Part shown: piece after piece, positions 9,300-20,639 of the stretch
How the letters are laid out: each line of letters begins with the position of its first letter
Numbering within the stretch: the stretch's first letter is position 1
Assembly: GCA_002633005.1 (NCBI GenBank)
Contig: NMRA01000827.1
Span: forward strand, 11,451 to 55,791
DNA length: 44,341 bases
Direction of reading: 5' to 3'
Source of the DNA: Phoronis australis
Lineage: Eukaryota; Phoronida; Phoronidae
Notes under the pieces: generated by a model
Database searches by the model: none
What the model saw: only the letters and a program-made list of their open reading frames with translations
What the model was told of the DNA's origin: nothing
Program-made: the position numbers and the translations under genes

Positions 9300-11990
9300 A
9301 TTGACCCCTAGCCATGCCAGGACAAGGGTATGCTTTTCTAAAATTATCAGTGTCACTGTTCGGGCTATTTACATTTTGAATTTTTGATTTCGAATACCTG
9401 GACGGCAAATATCCAAACAAGAAAACGATAACAACGTGAACGCAGATCTGCCGCGTAGCTTGTGCAGTAACCTACACTGCAGACGACAGGGGCACCGGGA
9501 CTGCAGTCGACTTGTCTTCCAACAGAACATACAAAATGAAAGACAATGTACCATATCATTAAATAACAAATAATCCTTATCTTTCTAGGTCTTGGGAAGC
9601 GTAAAAAATGATAGTTCAAGATTTTTCATCGAAGAATTGGAGCAATTCAATAGCACTAAAAAACGTACCTTTCCCCATTGTCTTGGCGCTTTCTGATAGA
9701 AATTTGCTTATTCACCACTTGGTGGCGCTAGTAGTAGCGGTAACAGTGAACTCTCCTATACTTCTACACTCCTTGCTGAGATTGTAACTGCTCTGTTCCG
9801 GCCAGGACTCTCTTTGATGTGATAAGCTGTTACAATTTCGTAAGACATTTTCGGGAGATGAGGAGCTCGAGAAGTAAAGCTTAATAATTGGCAAATGTAT
9901 CAAGAAATGATGTGACTAATTGCACATGACAGCAAAATGCGATGAGCCACCACTGTCGACTGTCGAATATATCTTCAATTCATCAACAATGCAAGCAGTG
10001 GTGACCTGGTTCGTGTAGAAAGCATTTTTATCAACAACTTACAAGAAGAAACGTAACCCTGCATTCAGCATACTACCTAATCCGGAACACAACGATCGCC
10101 GCAGTTTGGTCAGATTTACCATTCATGTTTCAAACCTAGTTTTCCGACAAAACTTATACCTTTTAATCAGACAACACTTTGGTACATTGACTTGTTCTCT
10201 AATGTATAAATTTTTCTACGTCTCTGTAGTTAATTATAGACACATTTTTAAGATTTAGTATCCAGGTTGGACTCGAAAGACCGGCCATTTAACTCACGTA
10301 ATGTCAACTTCCGCTTTGTTTATCGCAGTGAGCCTCGCTTTGGATTTTAATGTCCACCGCGTGAATTAGGTCTTTAGGTGGCACTGAACAGTTAGACTGC
10401 GGCCGCAGCCAATTTGCACTCCCAAAATATTAAAATCTAGGGGTAGGCCAGGCTTGGGGGCATTTTTAGTTAGGTATTGTATGTAGACCCAGTGAATTTG
10501 TTTGTTTGTATTTGTGAACATGTCGAGAATTAAAAAAGGCCACTTTCTTGGCTGTAGTTGCACTCTTCTTCAAGATGGTGGCCCCCTGTTGCAGTTGTGC
10601 ATTGCTGTGTAGCAACTGAGAAATTGGCCGAGATTTCAGGTAGCCCTCAATTAAGCCAGATTTACAAAAAAAAACTAGTTGGTTGACAGTACTTTTGGAC
10701 CACATTTTTGGAATTGGTAGGAAATGTGCTTTCGGAATCTAATATTGGCTTTAGTAGAGCATCGGCAGGGAAGTGGTGGTTTTGGGGTGAAAAGTGCCGA
10801 TTTTGCATTTTTTGTCCTTATTTTTCTTAGTCCAGCTTGGTTTCCACTCGGAGTGAAAGGGTCAAAAGTACAAGAGAGAACAAAGCTTCTCTGCTCCATG
10901 GGCTTGTGATGTGAAATGACTCAAAACTTTTCTTTATTTGCATGCAGTTTTTGACAGAGTGAAGAAAGGGTGAAGAGTCCATTGACGTGTGTTCTGATAG
11001 GCAAATCCCTGTGAGAACTGCTCAGTACCTCCTTAATTAGGGAGCGCTGGATCAGCGCAACTTTGCGTGGTTTTGCATTTCACAAGAGTTACATAACAAC
11101 TCGAGTACGATTCGCAGATTCGAGTACGTTTGAAGTGTACTCGAAATGCGACATTAAACACGCTTTTTGAGTACGAGTCAAGTGAGCACGATTTTGACTA
11201 TGAAATGTAGAGTATGAGTATGAGTCTGAGTACGGAGAGTGGAGACAGGGCCCAAGTGGCCACAGTCACACTCACAGTGATGTGTCGAAAGTCACCAATT
11301 TATCTTCAATTCAGACCCCTTTTAACTTACTTTTTAAGCAAGTACCACCGTGCAGGCGTACATGGCTGATCCATTTTAGATTCCGGGTTCGGAGATTGAT
11401 CTGAGTCGGCATTTACAACAGTTGTTCAGTAACATTTATATTGATTCATAAACGCGATAGGCTTACTGCCTAAACCAGAAATCGTGAGCCACCATGTTTA
11501 CAACAGCGCCGTCTACCGAGCAAAATGATAGACGTGAATTACTTTCGTGCAGGCTAATGTACTCCATATGAGTAAGATAATACACGCACTGTTGGCTTAC
11601 GTATTAAATGCCCAGGCCTCTGAAAACCGGTATAGTCTGGAATAGCCACTACACCATGAAAAGCCAACGGGAAAGTATTCCAGGACACATATTCTCTATT
11701 CGGGAATTAAAATCTTTGCAGGACCAAAAAAGCAACTCAAAAAGTCTGAATTTCTCACGCCGGCACCTAAAATTTATCATGTCAGTACCAAAACTTAACA
11801 CATCAGAACTAAAAATTTATCACGCCAGGACAGAACATTTATCACGCTAGAGCAAAAAATTTATTAAAGGAGACCACGTCACCATCCACTCTCTGACAAT
11901 AACCACCGTGTCTCTGTAATACTTAGCCCCAAGTGTACGTTATGCTTTTTGTGACAAGTGGAAAAGACAAAAGAAATTCAACCTCCTTGT
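9300..11990. other. Non-coding interval
   Basis: No gene recognised. 11095-11256 contains many GAGTACG/TACTCGA words and ends GTGGAGACAGGGCCCA. That is the complement of a terminus like that of the MITE at 2706-3105, so it may be a degraded relative. 11740-11870 holds a degenerate repeat of about 26 bp built on AATTTATCACGCCAG. Several short ORFs here (for example minus 9365-9619 and minus 10466-10705) have no support. Confidence 0.5.
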
Positions 11991-11994
11991 GTTT

Positions 11995-12460
11995 ACGACT
12001 ACTGATTGGGTTTCTGTATTCGAATCGTGGTCCCGATGGCTTAGTGGACTAGGGCGCCTGCACGGTTAGCAGAAGGTCTCGAGTTCGAGTCCCGGTTGGG
12101 GTAGAAATCATTTCTGACTTAGGTCACGTGATGTGGCCACAGGTAGCGTGCTGGCCAGACTTAGAAATGTTTGCGTACGCATTTCCACGCCTCTTCAATA
12201 TGTACATGTATATATTTGCTGTATATACAATCGGGAGTTCAAGGGCTAGATGCCCTCTGCTAAGTCTGATTGGATTTTTGTATGCGACTGGTGATCCCGA
12301 TTGCTCAGTAAACTAGAGCGCCTGCACGGTTAGCAGGAAGTCCAGGGTTCGAGTCCCGTTTGGGGCAGAACTCTTTTCAGACTTATATTTACATGTAGCT
12401 CACGTGATGTGGCCACAGGTGGCGTGCTCAGTTGCAATACTTAGAAATGTTTGGATGGTT
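11995..12460 (+). mobile_element. Tandem pair of tRNA-headed SINE-like units
   Basis: Two units about 270 bp apart share a tRNA-like head and a common tail. Head 1 (about 12030-12105) has the A-box TGGCTTAGTGGACTA and B-box GAGTTCGAGTCCC. Head 2 (about 12292-12368) has GCTCAGTAAACTA and GGGTTCGAGTCCC. Both have an anticodon-arm-like CCTGCACGGTTAGCAG, and the base at the position-33 equivalent is C, not T, which argues against functional tRNAs. Both tails share CACGTGATGTGGCCACAGGT and CTTAGAAATGTTTG. Upstream flanks are also alike, so the second unit probably arose by tandem duplication. A third, worn copy is near 19868-19980. Confidence 0.75.
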
Positions 12461-13690
12461 TTATCATGCTGAAACAACCGTCGATCTTTGCCTGTAGTCG
12501 GAGATTTCGCCTAGCTCTGAAATACAACCAGGTTGCATATAGGTACATGTAACAATGATAATTTTAATTGTAGCAGTAATTTCAGTATCTAGCAGTTATG
12601 CATATTTTCTCAGAGATTTTGCATTTTTGCTCTAGTGAGACTTAATCATTTTTCGAAAACAATTGTTTCAGTCTATGATAAGACTAACTTTCTGTTTTAA
12701 GTCCCAATCACTTTTCGCGAAACAGAACCTAGATAGAGTTACTCTTTCCACTGATAATTCTGATGAGTTTTACGAAAGCTCACCTCTGACAGGTATTTCT
12801 TAGTCGTTACGATATAGACTGTTGACAGTATTGTACTAACTGAAGCGATACACGTACTGTAAGCCAAACTGGGCAAAACTCAGCTTAATCTTAACACACA
12901 CTAGTGCGGCAGATTCTAGATCATGACGCAGGCTGTAGATCGCGAAACAGACTACCTTGGATGAAATGAACTGAGGAGGACACATAAAGACTACATGACA
13001 TACATGTAATAATCAACCAATCAGATTAAATGTACAGTAGGTATATGCGATACACTGTGATCACAAACGGTTCTAGTAACGGGAGGAATTACTAATCACC
13101 TTCTCTTAGAAAATAAGAGTATGTTAATTAATAAGATGACTAAATTAAAATGTGGCTAAAATAAACAAGCCCGTTATGCGACAAACTGATTCTCTATGTG
13201 GCATCCGGTCTCGGAAACAGTCTGCTTGGCCAGGCGACTGCTCTCGGCGATTTCGAATTTTCTTTCCTTTCCGAGCCCGGAAATGAATTCTATTCTGTGT
13301 AGGCGTGTGGAACAGGTTAAGGCCAGTTCCATATCGGTTATAGGCAAAATCACTGAAAACCGAGTGTTTTACAGAAGCGTCTTATCACCTTACCATTTCT
13401 GTTTTAGATGACAAGTACTGCTGTGACTTAGTTCTTCACTTGTCCGGCACCTACTGGTACACGCGGTTGAGATCTTTTTGTCATATTTTGTGTTGTTCAG
13501 GAACGGGCCCGGTAATTTGTTTGAGGGTTATGTGAGGATCATGGAGGTACCTTAAAAACCCCGGTACAGTTCACACTACATGGAGCATAGACACACGATG
13601 TCAACCAAAACGTGACGGTTATGCCACACGTTTCGGCGTAATGAAGATTTACAATGTTTAGGGCGCCATCACCCAGCCGTGTGGCCCCTT
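12460..13690. other. Non-coding interval
   Basis: AT-rich, no recognised gene, no clear repeat. The plus ORF at 13196-13411 is short and unsupported. Confidence 0.45.
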
Positions 13691-13704
13691 CTAATATCGA
13701 TAAA

Positions 13705-13821
13705 GTTGAAAGCTGTTAAGTTACTAGTCTATCAGAAAATTGGGTTTTCGCACTATTGAGCAGTTGAAAGCTGTTAGGCTACTAGTCTATCAGAAAATTG
13801 GGTTTTCGCACTATTGAGCAG
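13705..13821. repeat. Two-copy tandem duplication, about 58 bp
   Basis: The unit begins TTGAAAGCTGTTA and ends GCACTATTGAGCAG, and is present twice in succession with few differences. The second copy runs on into GTAACCACTCAAGGCATGCTTTGAAG. A diverged relative of the second copy with the same run-on lies at 24263-24352, so the unit is part of a dispersed repeat and only its front part was duplicated here. Confidence 0.8.
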
Positions 13822-14735
13822 TAACCACTCAAGGCATGCTTTGAAGGCCCCTTTTGCACGTGCATGACACCCTAACAAAATGTATCAGTAACGGGCGGCC
13901 TTTTGTTTTCGGTATAGGTAGGCTAGTACTACTTTGTCTTACAACCAAAGTATTGTGTATTATTGCAGGCAGAAAAATATGAAAAATATACCAGAGTTCG
14001 AAATCTTATATGTTTTTGGACTACAATGTACTACACTTTCGGACTACTGCACCTTCGTACTACTTCCAAGTAACCCGAGTGAACCCCATTTTGCGCATTT
14101 ATTGGTGTTAACTTTCTGTGACAGGAGTAAGGTTTCTCTCACTCACTTTCAACTGAAGTTAGTAATAAAACTTAACCCTTTATCAGTTTGAGGTGGGCAC
14201 TTTATGGCATAGATATTCTCTTTCGTACACTCAACATATTTTATGAGCCACATTTCCACGAGTTACCCTTCATTATAGGCCTCAAGGAGTCGTTGAAGCC
14301 TGTCTCGAGTGTTGGAGTGTGGTGACCCTGGTGTCAAGATCGATGATAAGATAGTTTAAGCATGCCTTGACAACGCCATATTCAACGTTGAACAACACTT
14401 TCTCAAGGTTATCTTCGACGTACAACACTCCGCGTCTCAAAGAGATATATTTGTCGACACTTTGTTAGAGCAGGTCTACCGTTTGCAGTGAAGTGTGGGG
14501 CGTACAGTACGTAAACTTGTAACCGCTGCAAGGTGCAAACATCTGCGTGTAACATAACAGGTATGTGAGATTCGTTAGCAAGCTTTTGGAAACAATACAA
14601 GCGAAACCGAGCAGATTTAAAGCTTCCTACCTTTACGTGCACACGTATGTATTTTGCACTGTGCTATATACCACAGAAATTCTCAACTCCAATGTTCAAC
14701 GTCTTCCTTTAGTAGAACCTAGGAGTGTTGATACC

Positions 14736-16824
14736 GTGAGTACTTTTTGAATTGCTACATGTACAAGCCGTGCGTCAGTTGCATATTTCAAACTTTAGCG
14801 TTAGACTGCGTATGTCGTCTGCTTGCATACAATAGCTCTGAACGGTTTGGGACCGTTGGTTATACTGTCTGTGAGCCTTTGACAACGCAATAAAGTAGTC
14901 CTGAAACGGACCGTTGAGTAAATTAACATTAACTATAGAGTATGCCGTCCTCACTAAAGTACTGGAGATCCACTTGGTTCAAGTTTTCATCAGGAAAGCT
15001 CGGATGAAAACAAAGAAGGTGACAAAAGCTTGCAGCCCATCTTTAGTGGATGTTGCCATTCACTAACGTAGTCACGAACCCTCTATCGTTCAGTTCTTGA
15101 GCCATAAATAATTCCGATTGACTGATGGAAAATCGCAAACAAGGTCTGTGTTTGCATAAGTCTCAACCTTTTTTAAGAAATGTGTGTAAATGTTTTGCCA
15201 ATGTTTTCTAACGTAGTTTGTATGTTCACCTTTGTGAAAAACCTAAATTACTTCTGTCTATAAGTTAAGGACTTTTTGTTCATGAAGAAGTCTTTTCTGA
15301 ACTTTCACATTCTGTCTTCGCCAGCCCGATTTTCGGACTCAACTTGGACACCTGTGTGGTCGTAAGTAGTTAGTCTTAAATCACTTTTCAGAAAATAGGT
15401 CCCAGGAAAAAATACCAATTCGTTAATGGCTGAGACCAGGCTCTCTGTGTTAGTTTATACACCGAGCACGTTCTGTGCTAGTCGGTGAAGCGACCCTTTC
15501 TCTAACAACAACGAATCAAATCGTCTGTCATCTTCTACTCTTAGTTTTTAAACTCATGACGCAATGTACAATTTAGTGATCCGCGTGGATGAATTCGTTC
15601 ACGAGTTCATATGTAGATGAAAAATATAAATGACGGAGAGACAAGCGAATAGGAAACTGTAGAATTGTCTTGTAAATAAATTTTTTGAAGGGATTGATTA
15701 CCATGTAGTTATGTTCGCCGAAGCATTTTCCTTGTTTGCTCTGTGTATTCTTCAATAAATATATATCACCTTAAAAATATATCATTTCTGTCATAAACGT
15801 CTTCACACGATTGTAATTTCTACGTGAGATATACATGTATGACGCAAAATTCTACACTTTAAACGTTAGAACTTCCAACCTTGTCCAAGGCTGGTTCTCC
15901 GACAAACATACATGTACGAGTTAATACGTACCGATCTCACCTCCAGTGATGCGTTTTGGTCACGTTATATCAGACCATTACCTGGATATGTATTGCGCTC
16001 ACCTCCAGTGATGCATTTTGATCAAACGAAATGCAAAGAATGAGCAATGTTCAAAATTTGTCAAAACTAAATCTGTTCAAACAATCTCCATTTCGGTACT
16101 TATTGTTCCAGTTTTACAACGTTTTATGCATGCTCGTGTTCTACATACTGCAGCCTACTTTCTGTTAAGATCCTCTGATGAAAGAAAAAGCACGCTCATT
16201 AGATACAATGTTTGTCAGTTTCCGTGATGCGTTATCACCGTACATATAGGTTATCCGACATACATAGGAATACTACTGTCATATTCTATCCAGAATTCAC
16301 TTCATAATGGTAATGTCCCAACTAGACCGAAAGTAGAGTTTGGACATTCCCAGATCAAATGACTTCGAGATAGGATAGCGCAATAGTATTCCTATTTACG
16401 TAGGGTCCTATTTATCCCATATTATTGGCATCTCAGCGATAACTTTTTATTATTATGTTTGGATTGTTGTTTTATCAGACGTTATATATACGTAAAAGCC
16501 AATAATATTATTATACACTGTACGTGCCGGTTAAAGTCCTTATCTTTAAATGCCAATGTGGCTACAATATCCGACAATACTTAATAAATAAAATCTTATT
16601 TTCGTGAAGACTTAAGTAAATTGAACGCAGCTCAGTTAAACACACTAAAAAGTTCAGCTACTTGTCCAAACTACTCTTAGCTCCACTAGCGTAACAACAG
16701 ACTGCTACGGCATGCGTGACGTCGTTGGTTCGAAACCGTGTAAATGCCGTCCTCAAACCTCTACTCTACCTTCATAAAATTATTTCTGTGAGTGATCACC
16801 TAATTTTATTTCCTCTCTTTGCAG
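14736..16824 (+). other. Putative 5' UTR intron of transporter A
   Basis: GTGAGTAC at 14736 is a strong donor-like word and is conserved at the matching place in block B (28079). The acceptor TTTATTTCCTCTCTTTGCAG ends at 16824, 124 bases before the ATG, and is also conserved in B (ends 33571). This suggests a non-coding first exon upstream of 14736 and an intron of about 2.1 kb. A CTATATA sequence at about 14663 could be a TATA element, but it is not kept in B. There is no transcript evidence in hand. Confidence 0.4.
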
Positions 16825-16948
16825 GATTTATCCGCGTCCACACAGTGCAGTTAACATACGATGCAGTATACGACGTGATTTCTTATGTCGGATTTGCCAA
16901 TTTGAAGCTGAATAAATCCTCTTCAACTTGAAAAAAGCACACACCGGA

Positions 16949-18448
16949 ATGGAAGGAGCGTCCTTTGAGCACCTGTCAAAAAATAGAAACAACAAAAACG
17001 AGGAAAGCGCCGTAGTTGACAGTCCTACAGAAAATGGTGTTTCCCGTGAGAGTTTCAAGAAGAAGGTGTACTTTACGATAGGAGTGTACTACGCCGTGTA
17101 CAGCATTGGAGTCACGTGCTCGATATTGGGGCCAAGCCTTATAGATTTACAAGAGCTTTATCAAGTCAGCACGTCAACAGTAGTTGTGCTATTTACGTGT
17201 GTATCAGCCGGATATCTTACTGGTTCTCTGATTGGAGGATACTTGTTTGCAAAACTGAACGACCAGTTCTACTTCTTTCTGTCGATCAGTTGCTTGACAA
17301 TTACCTTTGGAGCCTCACCTTGGCTTCCTCATTTCGTGGCCTTCTGTGCGGTTATGTCTGTCAGTGGAGTTTGCCAAGGTCTGCTAGAAGTGGCTTGCCA
17401 CGTGTACGTAATGTCCACGTGGAAATCGAGCAAACATATGGAGTCCCTAATTCTTCTAGTCTCAGTCGTATGGTCGCTCGGATCCACCACGGCGCCATTT
17501 TTGGTTGAGCCGTTTCTTTCTCTAAACAATCCGTTGTCAGAGGCAAATAACTTCACAACAAACAATACACTGTTTGACAGTACAGATGTGATTCCCCCCT
17601 TTAGAGGCACAAGTGTGGCAGTTGGATTAACTGTAGCGGCGCTTGTGACGTCTGTTGGGGCTTTCCTGTGCGGAACTGCATTCTGTTGGGATGGTATGAG
17701 ATACACACGTGAACATTGCACTAACGAAGACGTTGACAAGAAGCAGGAGGTGTCCTGCTCTTTTAAATTTAGCATCGTCGTTTTCAGTGTTAGTTTGTAT
17801 TTCTTCTATGTAGGTCTTGAACAGTGCTTGGGAAACTTGCTCACGACATATGTGGTGGAAGGCTTGAAATGGGACAAGTATAAGGGACCCTTGATAACAT
17901 CTATTATGTGGGGTGTATTCGGATTTTCCCAGGTTGTTACCGTGTTCCTTACAAAGATTTTCACTTCTGTGAAAATCGTAATCTCGCACACGGTTTTAGT
18001 GTGTGTCGCGTATATTGTCTTGAGCACAATGGCTCAATTCCACGAGACTGTCGTGTGGGTGTGCGTAGCTACCATAGGCTACGGACAGGGCCCATTCTTC
18101 CATTGTGCAATGCTAGTAATTAACAAATACGTCGTTGTAGATAGTTTCATGTCTTGTGCTATGGTTTCTGGTGCGTGTGTCTCAATGATGGCTACTGTGC
18201 CGCTAGTAGGTTACATTTATGCCACCTATGGGAAAAATGCCATGATCTACACCATGACTGGTCTAGCGTTTGCAATACTGTTTGACTTTATTGGAATGGT
18301 TTTATTTGCACGGCGTTACCAAATTTTAAAGCCACACCCGCACACAGAGACCAATGTGTCACGAGAATTGTCAACATCATCAAAACTCGAGTTAACCGCG
18401 ATAAGCGATGGGCACCTATTCAACGACAATGCGCCATCAACACCGTAA
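16949..18448 (+). CDS. MFS transporter, MFSD4/NaGLT1-like, paralogue A (499 aa)
   Basis: Single uninterrupted frame, 499 codons, with the normal major-facilitator length and about 12 membrane segments (roughly residues 40-62, 77-100, 105-124, 126-150, 165-190, 222-245, 273-298, 314-337, 341-361, 366-390, 402-426, 430-454). Family signs are ILGPSLIDL after TM1, GYLTGSLIGGYLF as the TM2-3 motif A variant, GVCQGLLEVACHVYVMSTW in TM4, HMESL then GSTTAPFL in TM5. This pattern fits MFSD4A/MFSD4B (NaGLT1, a sodium-dependent glucose transporter), although the DTGGN-like motif is replaced by EVACH. Substrate is therefore unknown. Two N-glycosylation sequons (N201, N205) lie in the TM5-6 loop. The N-terminus is acidic and cytosolic; the tail is Ser/Thr-rich. 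The start is the ATG at 16949 (GG at -3/-2, G at +4), matching paralogue B; an in-frame TTG 21 bases upstream is not needed. Confidence 0.9.
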   Translation: MEGASFEHLSKNRNNKNEESAVVDSPTENGVSRESFKKKVYFTIGVYYAVYSIGVTCSILGPSLIDLQELYQVSTSTVVVLFTCVSAGYLTGSLIGGYLFAKLNDQFYFFLSISCLTITFGASPWLPHFVAFCAVMSVSGVCQGLLEVACHVYVMSTWKSSKHMESLILLVSVVWSLGSTTAPFLVEPFLSLNNPLSEANNFTTNNTLFDSTDVIPPFRGTSVAVGLTVAALVTSVGAFLCGTAFCWDGMRYTREHCTNEDVDKKQEVSCSFKFSIVVFSVSLYFFYVGLEQCLGNLLTTYVVEGLKWDKYKGPLITSIMWGVFGFSQVVTVFLTKIFTSVKIVISHTVLVCVAYIVLSTMAQFHETVVWVCVATIGYGQGPFFHCAMLVINKYVVVDSFMSCAMVSGACVSMMATVPLVGYIYATYGKNAMIYTMTGLAFAILFDFIGMVLFARRYQILKPHPHTETNVSRELSTSSKLELTAISDGHLFNDNAPSTP

Positions 18449-18626
18449 ATGTATACCAAAAGTGCACTGCAGATATGTGAATTACTTTGACGGAGATATT
18501 TGTATTCTTGGCCTCAATCGCGTTTCGATGGAACGTCTCCGTCGTGACATACGTTACCACAATTTTGTTGCCGACTCACTGGCAGAAGAACTTTCAGGTT
18601 GTACACCGCCTGGTGCAACACCCCAC

Positions 18627-18717
18627 AATAAATGTCAATGGAGCGGTGCAAATGGTCCGTTTCAGTAGTATAAGGGAGCATGCTATTTACACTGAAACGT
18701 TGGTGATTTGCAATAAA
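18627..18717 (+). terminator. Polyadenylation signals of transporter A
   Basis: AATAAA at 18627-18632 (conserved in paralogue B at 35368) and a second AATAAA at 18712-18717 lie 180-270 bases after the stop. Their position suits a short 3' UTR. Confidence 0.55.
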
Positions 18718-19380
18718 TATTTCGGTGATAATGTTGGATGGAATGAGTAGCGAACGTGATGTGAAAAAAATTCTCAGACAAAGTTGTTCCACCCAGTTTG
18801 AAAATCTTGAATATTCATCGATTAATATTAAATCAGTTTGTTTTGAATGTTTTCACTTGCATAAGTCAATCTCTAGGTACATGGGTAGTATTTTGAATAT
18901 TTCGAGAGATCAGTGAAAACAGACATTGATATCAAAGTACTTCTACTCGTAAACTTTCATGCCTTTGCATTTAGAAAAACCGATGTACCCATAAACTTTT
19001 CATTATGTTGTCACTATGTTTTTTTTGTTATTCAGTAAACTGGTTTCATGTGCAAAATGTACGCCAGTTGTTTCAGATGAATTCAGCTGCCTTCATTGAC
19101 CGAAGGTGAGCGCCAAGCAATTGTGGGACATTTTCAGACCTTTTAATTTTCAACGACATTAGTTATTTCAAACCGTTTTTGTATGAACGCTGGTATATTT
19201 ACTAGATATTCACGGAGTTTTGCTCAACTGCAGCGGCCGGAGAAAGACCTCCCATTTTAGTTAGGTTCATTGCTCATGTGACAAATACCAGAGAACATTA
19301 ACGTGACATGTCTGCAGATTACAAATCGTTTAAACCTCATTTCTTCTTAAACGAGCATATTTCTACACGTTGAAAATATG

Positions 19381-19450
19381 CGTAAATTAAAATTAGGCGT
19401 AGATTAAGCAATAGTACGCGTAGATTAAGCAAAGGTACGCGTATATTTAG
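19381..19450. repeat. Short CGCGTAGATTAAGCAA tandem repeat (block A)
   Basis: About three imperfect units of roughly 22 bp built on GCGTAGATTAAGCAA. The equivalent array in block B (35961-36085) has about six units, so copy number changed after the duplication. Confidence 0.7.
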
Positions 19451-19867
19451 CAGATTTCTTCGCATAGAAATGTAGTTAGGCCTACTACTCGTCTAAGAAC
19501 CCTTCGGCGCACAGTACGTCCCTGCCTCCAGGGCGTAGTCGACTTCGTGCAAGTCGAAAATACAGTCAAGTTCCTGATTGTACTGTCATTCTTATTTGGA
19601 AAGCCAGGTGAACTGACTATCCTAATAGATGTCGCTTCAGCGCTACACATTAATATGTACTAGCACCGGTGCAGTACATGCGCACAGTGAAGTTTTGAAT
19701 GAGTTCTTATTCACCAGTGAACAGCAAAAAGGAATAACTAAAAATAAGAGAGTTGATGGAATGACGGGACCAACATGCACCTTTGTTCAGGGCCGGGCTT
19801 ACCTCATTAAGTTACTATGACCAGTCATGAGCCGGTACTAACCTAAAGTCAATGTTTGCATGTCTGG

Positions 19868-19980
19868 GTTCGATCACTTTTCGTCTCGATGGCGTACTGA
19901 ACTAGAGCGCGTCTGGTAACAGCAGGAGGTCTCGGATTTGTAACTGCCCTATCGCCAGGATTATGACGGCTTGACTGTCA
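19868..19980 (+). mobile_element. Worn tRNA-headed SINE remnant
   Basis: TCTCGATGGCGTACTGAACTAGAGCGC and AGCAGGAGGTCTCGGATTTG correspond to the tRNA-like head of the pair at 11995-12460, but the B-box is eroded. No such insert is present in block B. Confidence 0.55.
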
Positions 19981-20509
19981 AACATTCGAAATAGTATCTC
20001 TTTGTGCGAGTCGATAAAATTGCATACATGTACAATAACTTATTTTGTATAGAAATGAATCTGTAGTTGCATTCGTAATGATTTGTCATTGTAATCTTAA
20101 CATCAGTCTTTTAATTTAGGCTTATGTTTTTGGGTATAATAATTGTATATATTTGTTTGTATGTATTAAACGCAGATACAATGCCTCTTGGCGCTTTCTG
20201 GGTCATGTATATTTATTGTACTGAAAATGTCATGATAAACATTAAAAAGATGAAAAACTGACCAATCAGAACGCAGCATTCTTGACACACCTTCCTCTGC
20301 GTTTCCAAGTCAACATTTTTTCCGAAAAACAACAGGTTGCCTGTAAAGTAAGATACAACTCATTTTAAGGTTGTTCAAACATGACATTTAGATTGATGAA
20401 GCCATTTTGTTTGATCTTCATTTTTCTTGGGTAAGTCCATCGTCTTCGAAAAGCGCCACAGATAACTGAATTGTGTGAATATTTGTTAGCATTTGTGACG
20501 GAAAACTGA

Positions 20510-20620
20510 ATCAAAGTCATAAAAGTTGAAAATGTCATCCTCTCCCTGGTAAAGGGAGGCACTCAGCGTTATGGGGATGATGAGGACCCGTGCCTCTGAG
20601 GTTGGTGCGTGTTTCAAATT
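20510..20620 (-). CDS. Conserved open block downstream of transporter A, possible exon
   Basis: On the minus strand about 37 codons align without gaps to 36934-37044 in block B. Shared residues include HAPTS, AR, PIT, SASLYQ, DDI and DFDS. By hand, 10 of 19 base differences fall at third codon positions, a mild coding signal. In A the frame ends soon after (FRHKC stop); in B it reads further. It could be the last exon of a minus-strand gene duplicated together with the transporter, or a remnant of one. No family recognised. Confidence 0.35.
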
Positions 20621-20639
20621 TTTGCTTCCACAGTTTCCC

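Larger units (their letters stand above)
13909..20632 (+). repeat. Segmental duplication, block A
   Basis: From about 13909 to 20632 the sequence aligns colinearly and in the same orientation with about 27431-37052. It includes about 3 kb of upstream DNA, one transporter gene and about 2 kb of downstream DNA. Sample anchors are CTCGAGTGTTGGAGTGTGG (14302; 27661), the coding sequences, and CAAAGTCAT (20512; 36937). Block A lacks the insertions found in B, but has its own extra pieces near 19497-19645 and a SINE remnant near 19868. Confidence 0.92.

Noticed and set aside
9718-9735. CTCF-like motif CCACTTGGTGGCGCTAG
   Set aside because: One key position differs, and a single short match is expected by chance; no other support.
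12030-12368. Pair of functional tRNA genes
   Set aside because: The position-33 equivalent is C, the acceptor stem relies on G-T pairs, and common tails show SINE-like units.
16690-16750. tRNA-like B-box (GGTTCGAAACC) upstream of transporter A
   Set aside because: No A-box at the right distance, and the equivalent in block B (GGGTTAGATACC) does not keep the motif.
16928-16948. Start of transporter A at an upstream TTG, adding seven residues
   Set aside because: The ATG at 16949 has a good context, and the paralogue starts at the equivalent ATG.
17116-18123. Overlapping ORFs of 60-150 codons within transporter A (and similar ones in B)
   Set aside because: Shadows of the transporter frame; they are kept in both copies only because the gene is.
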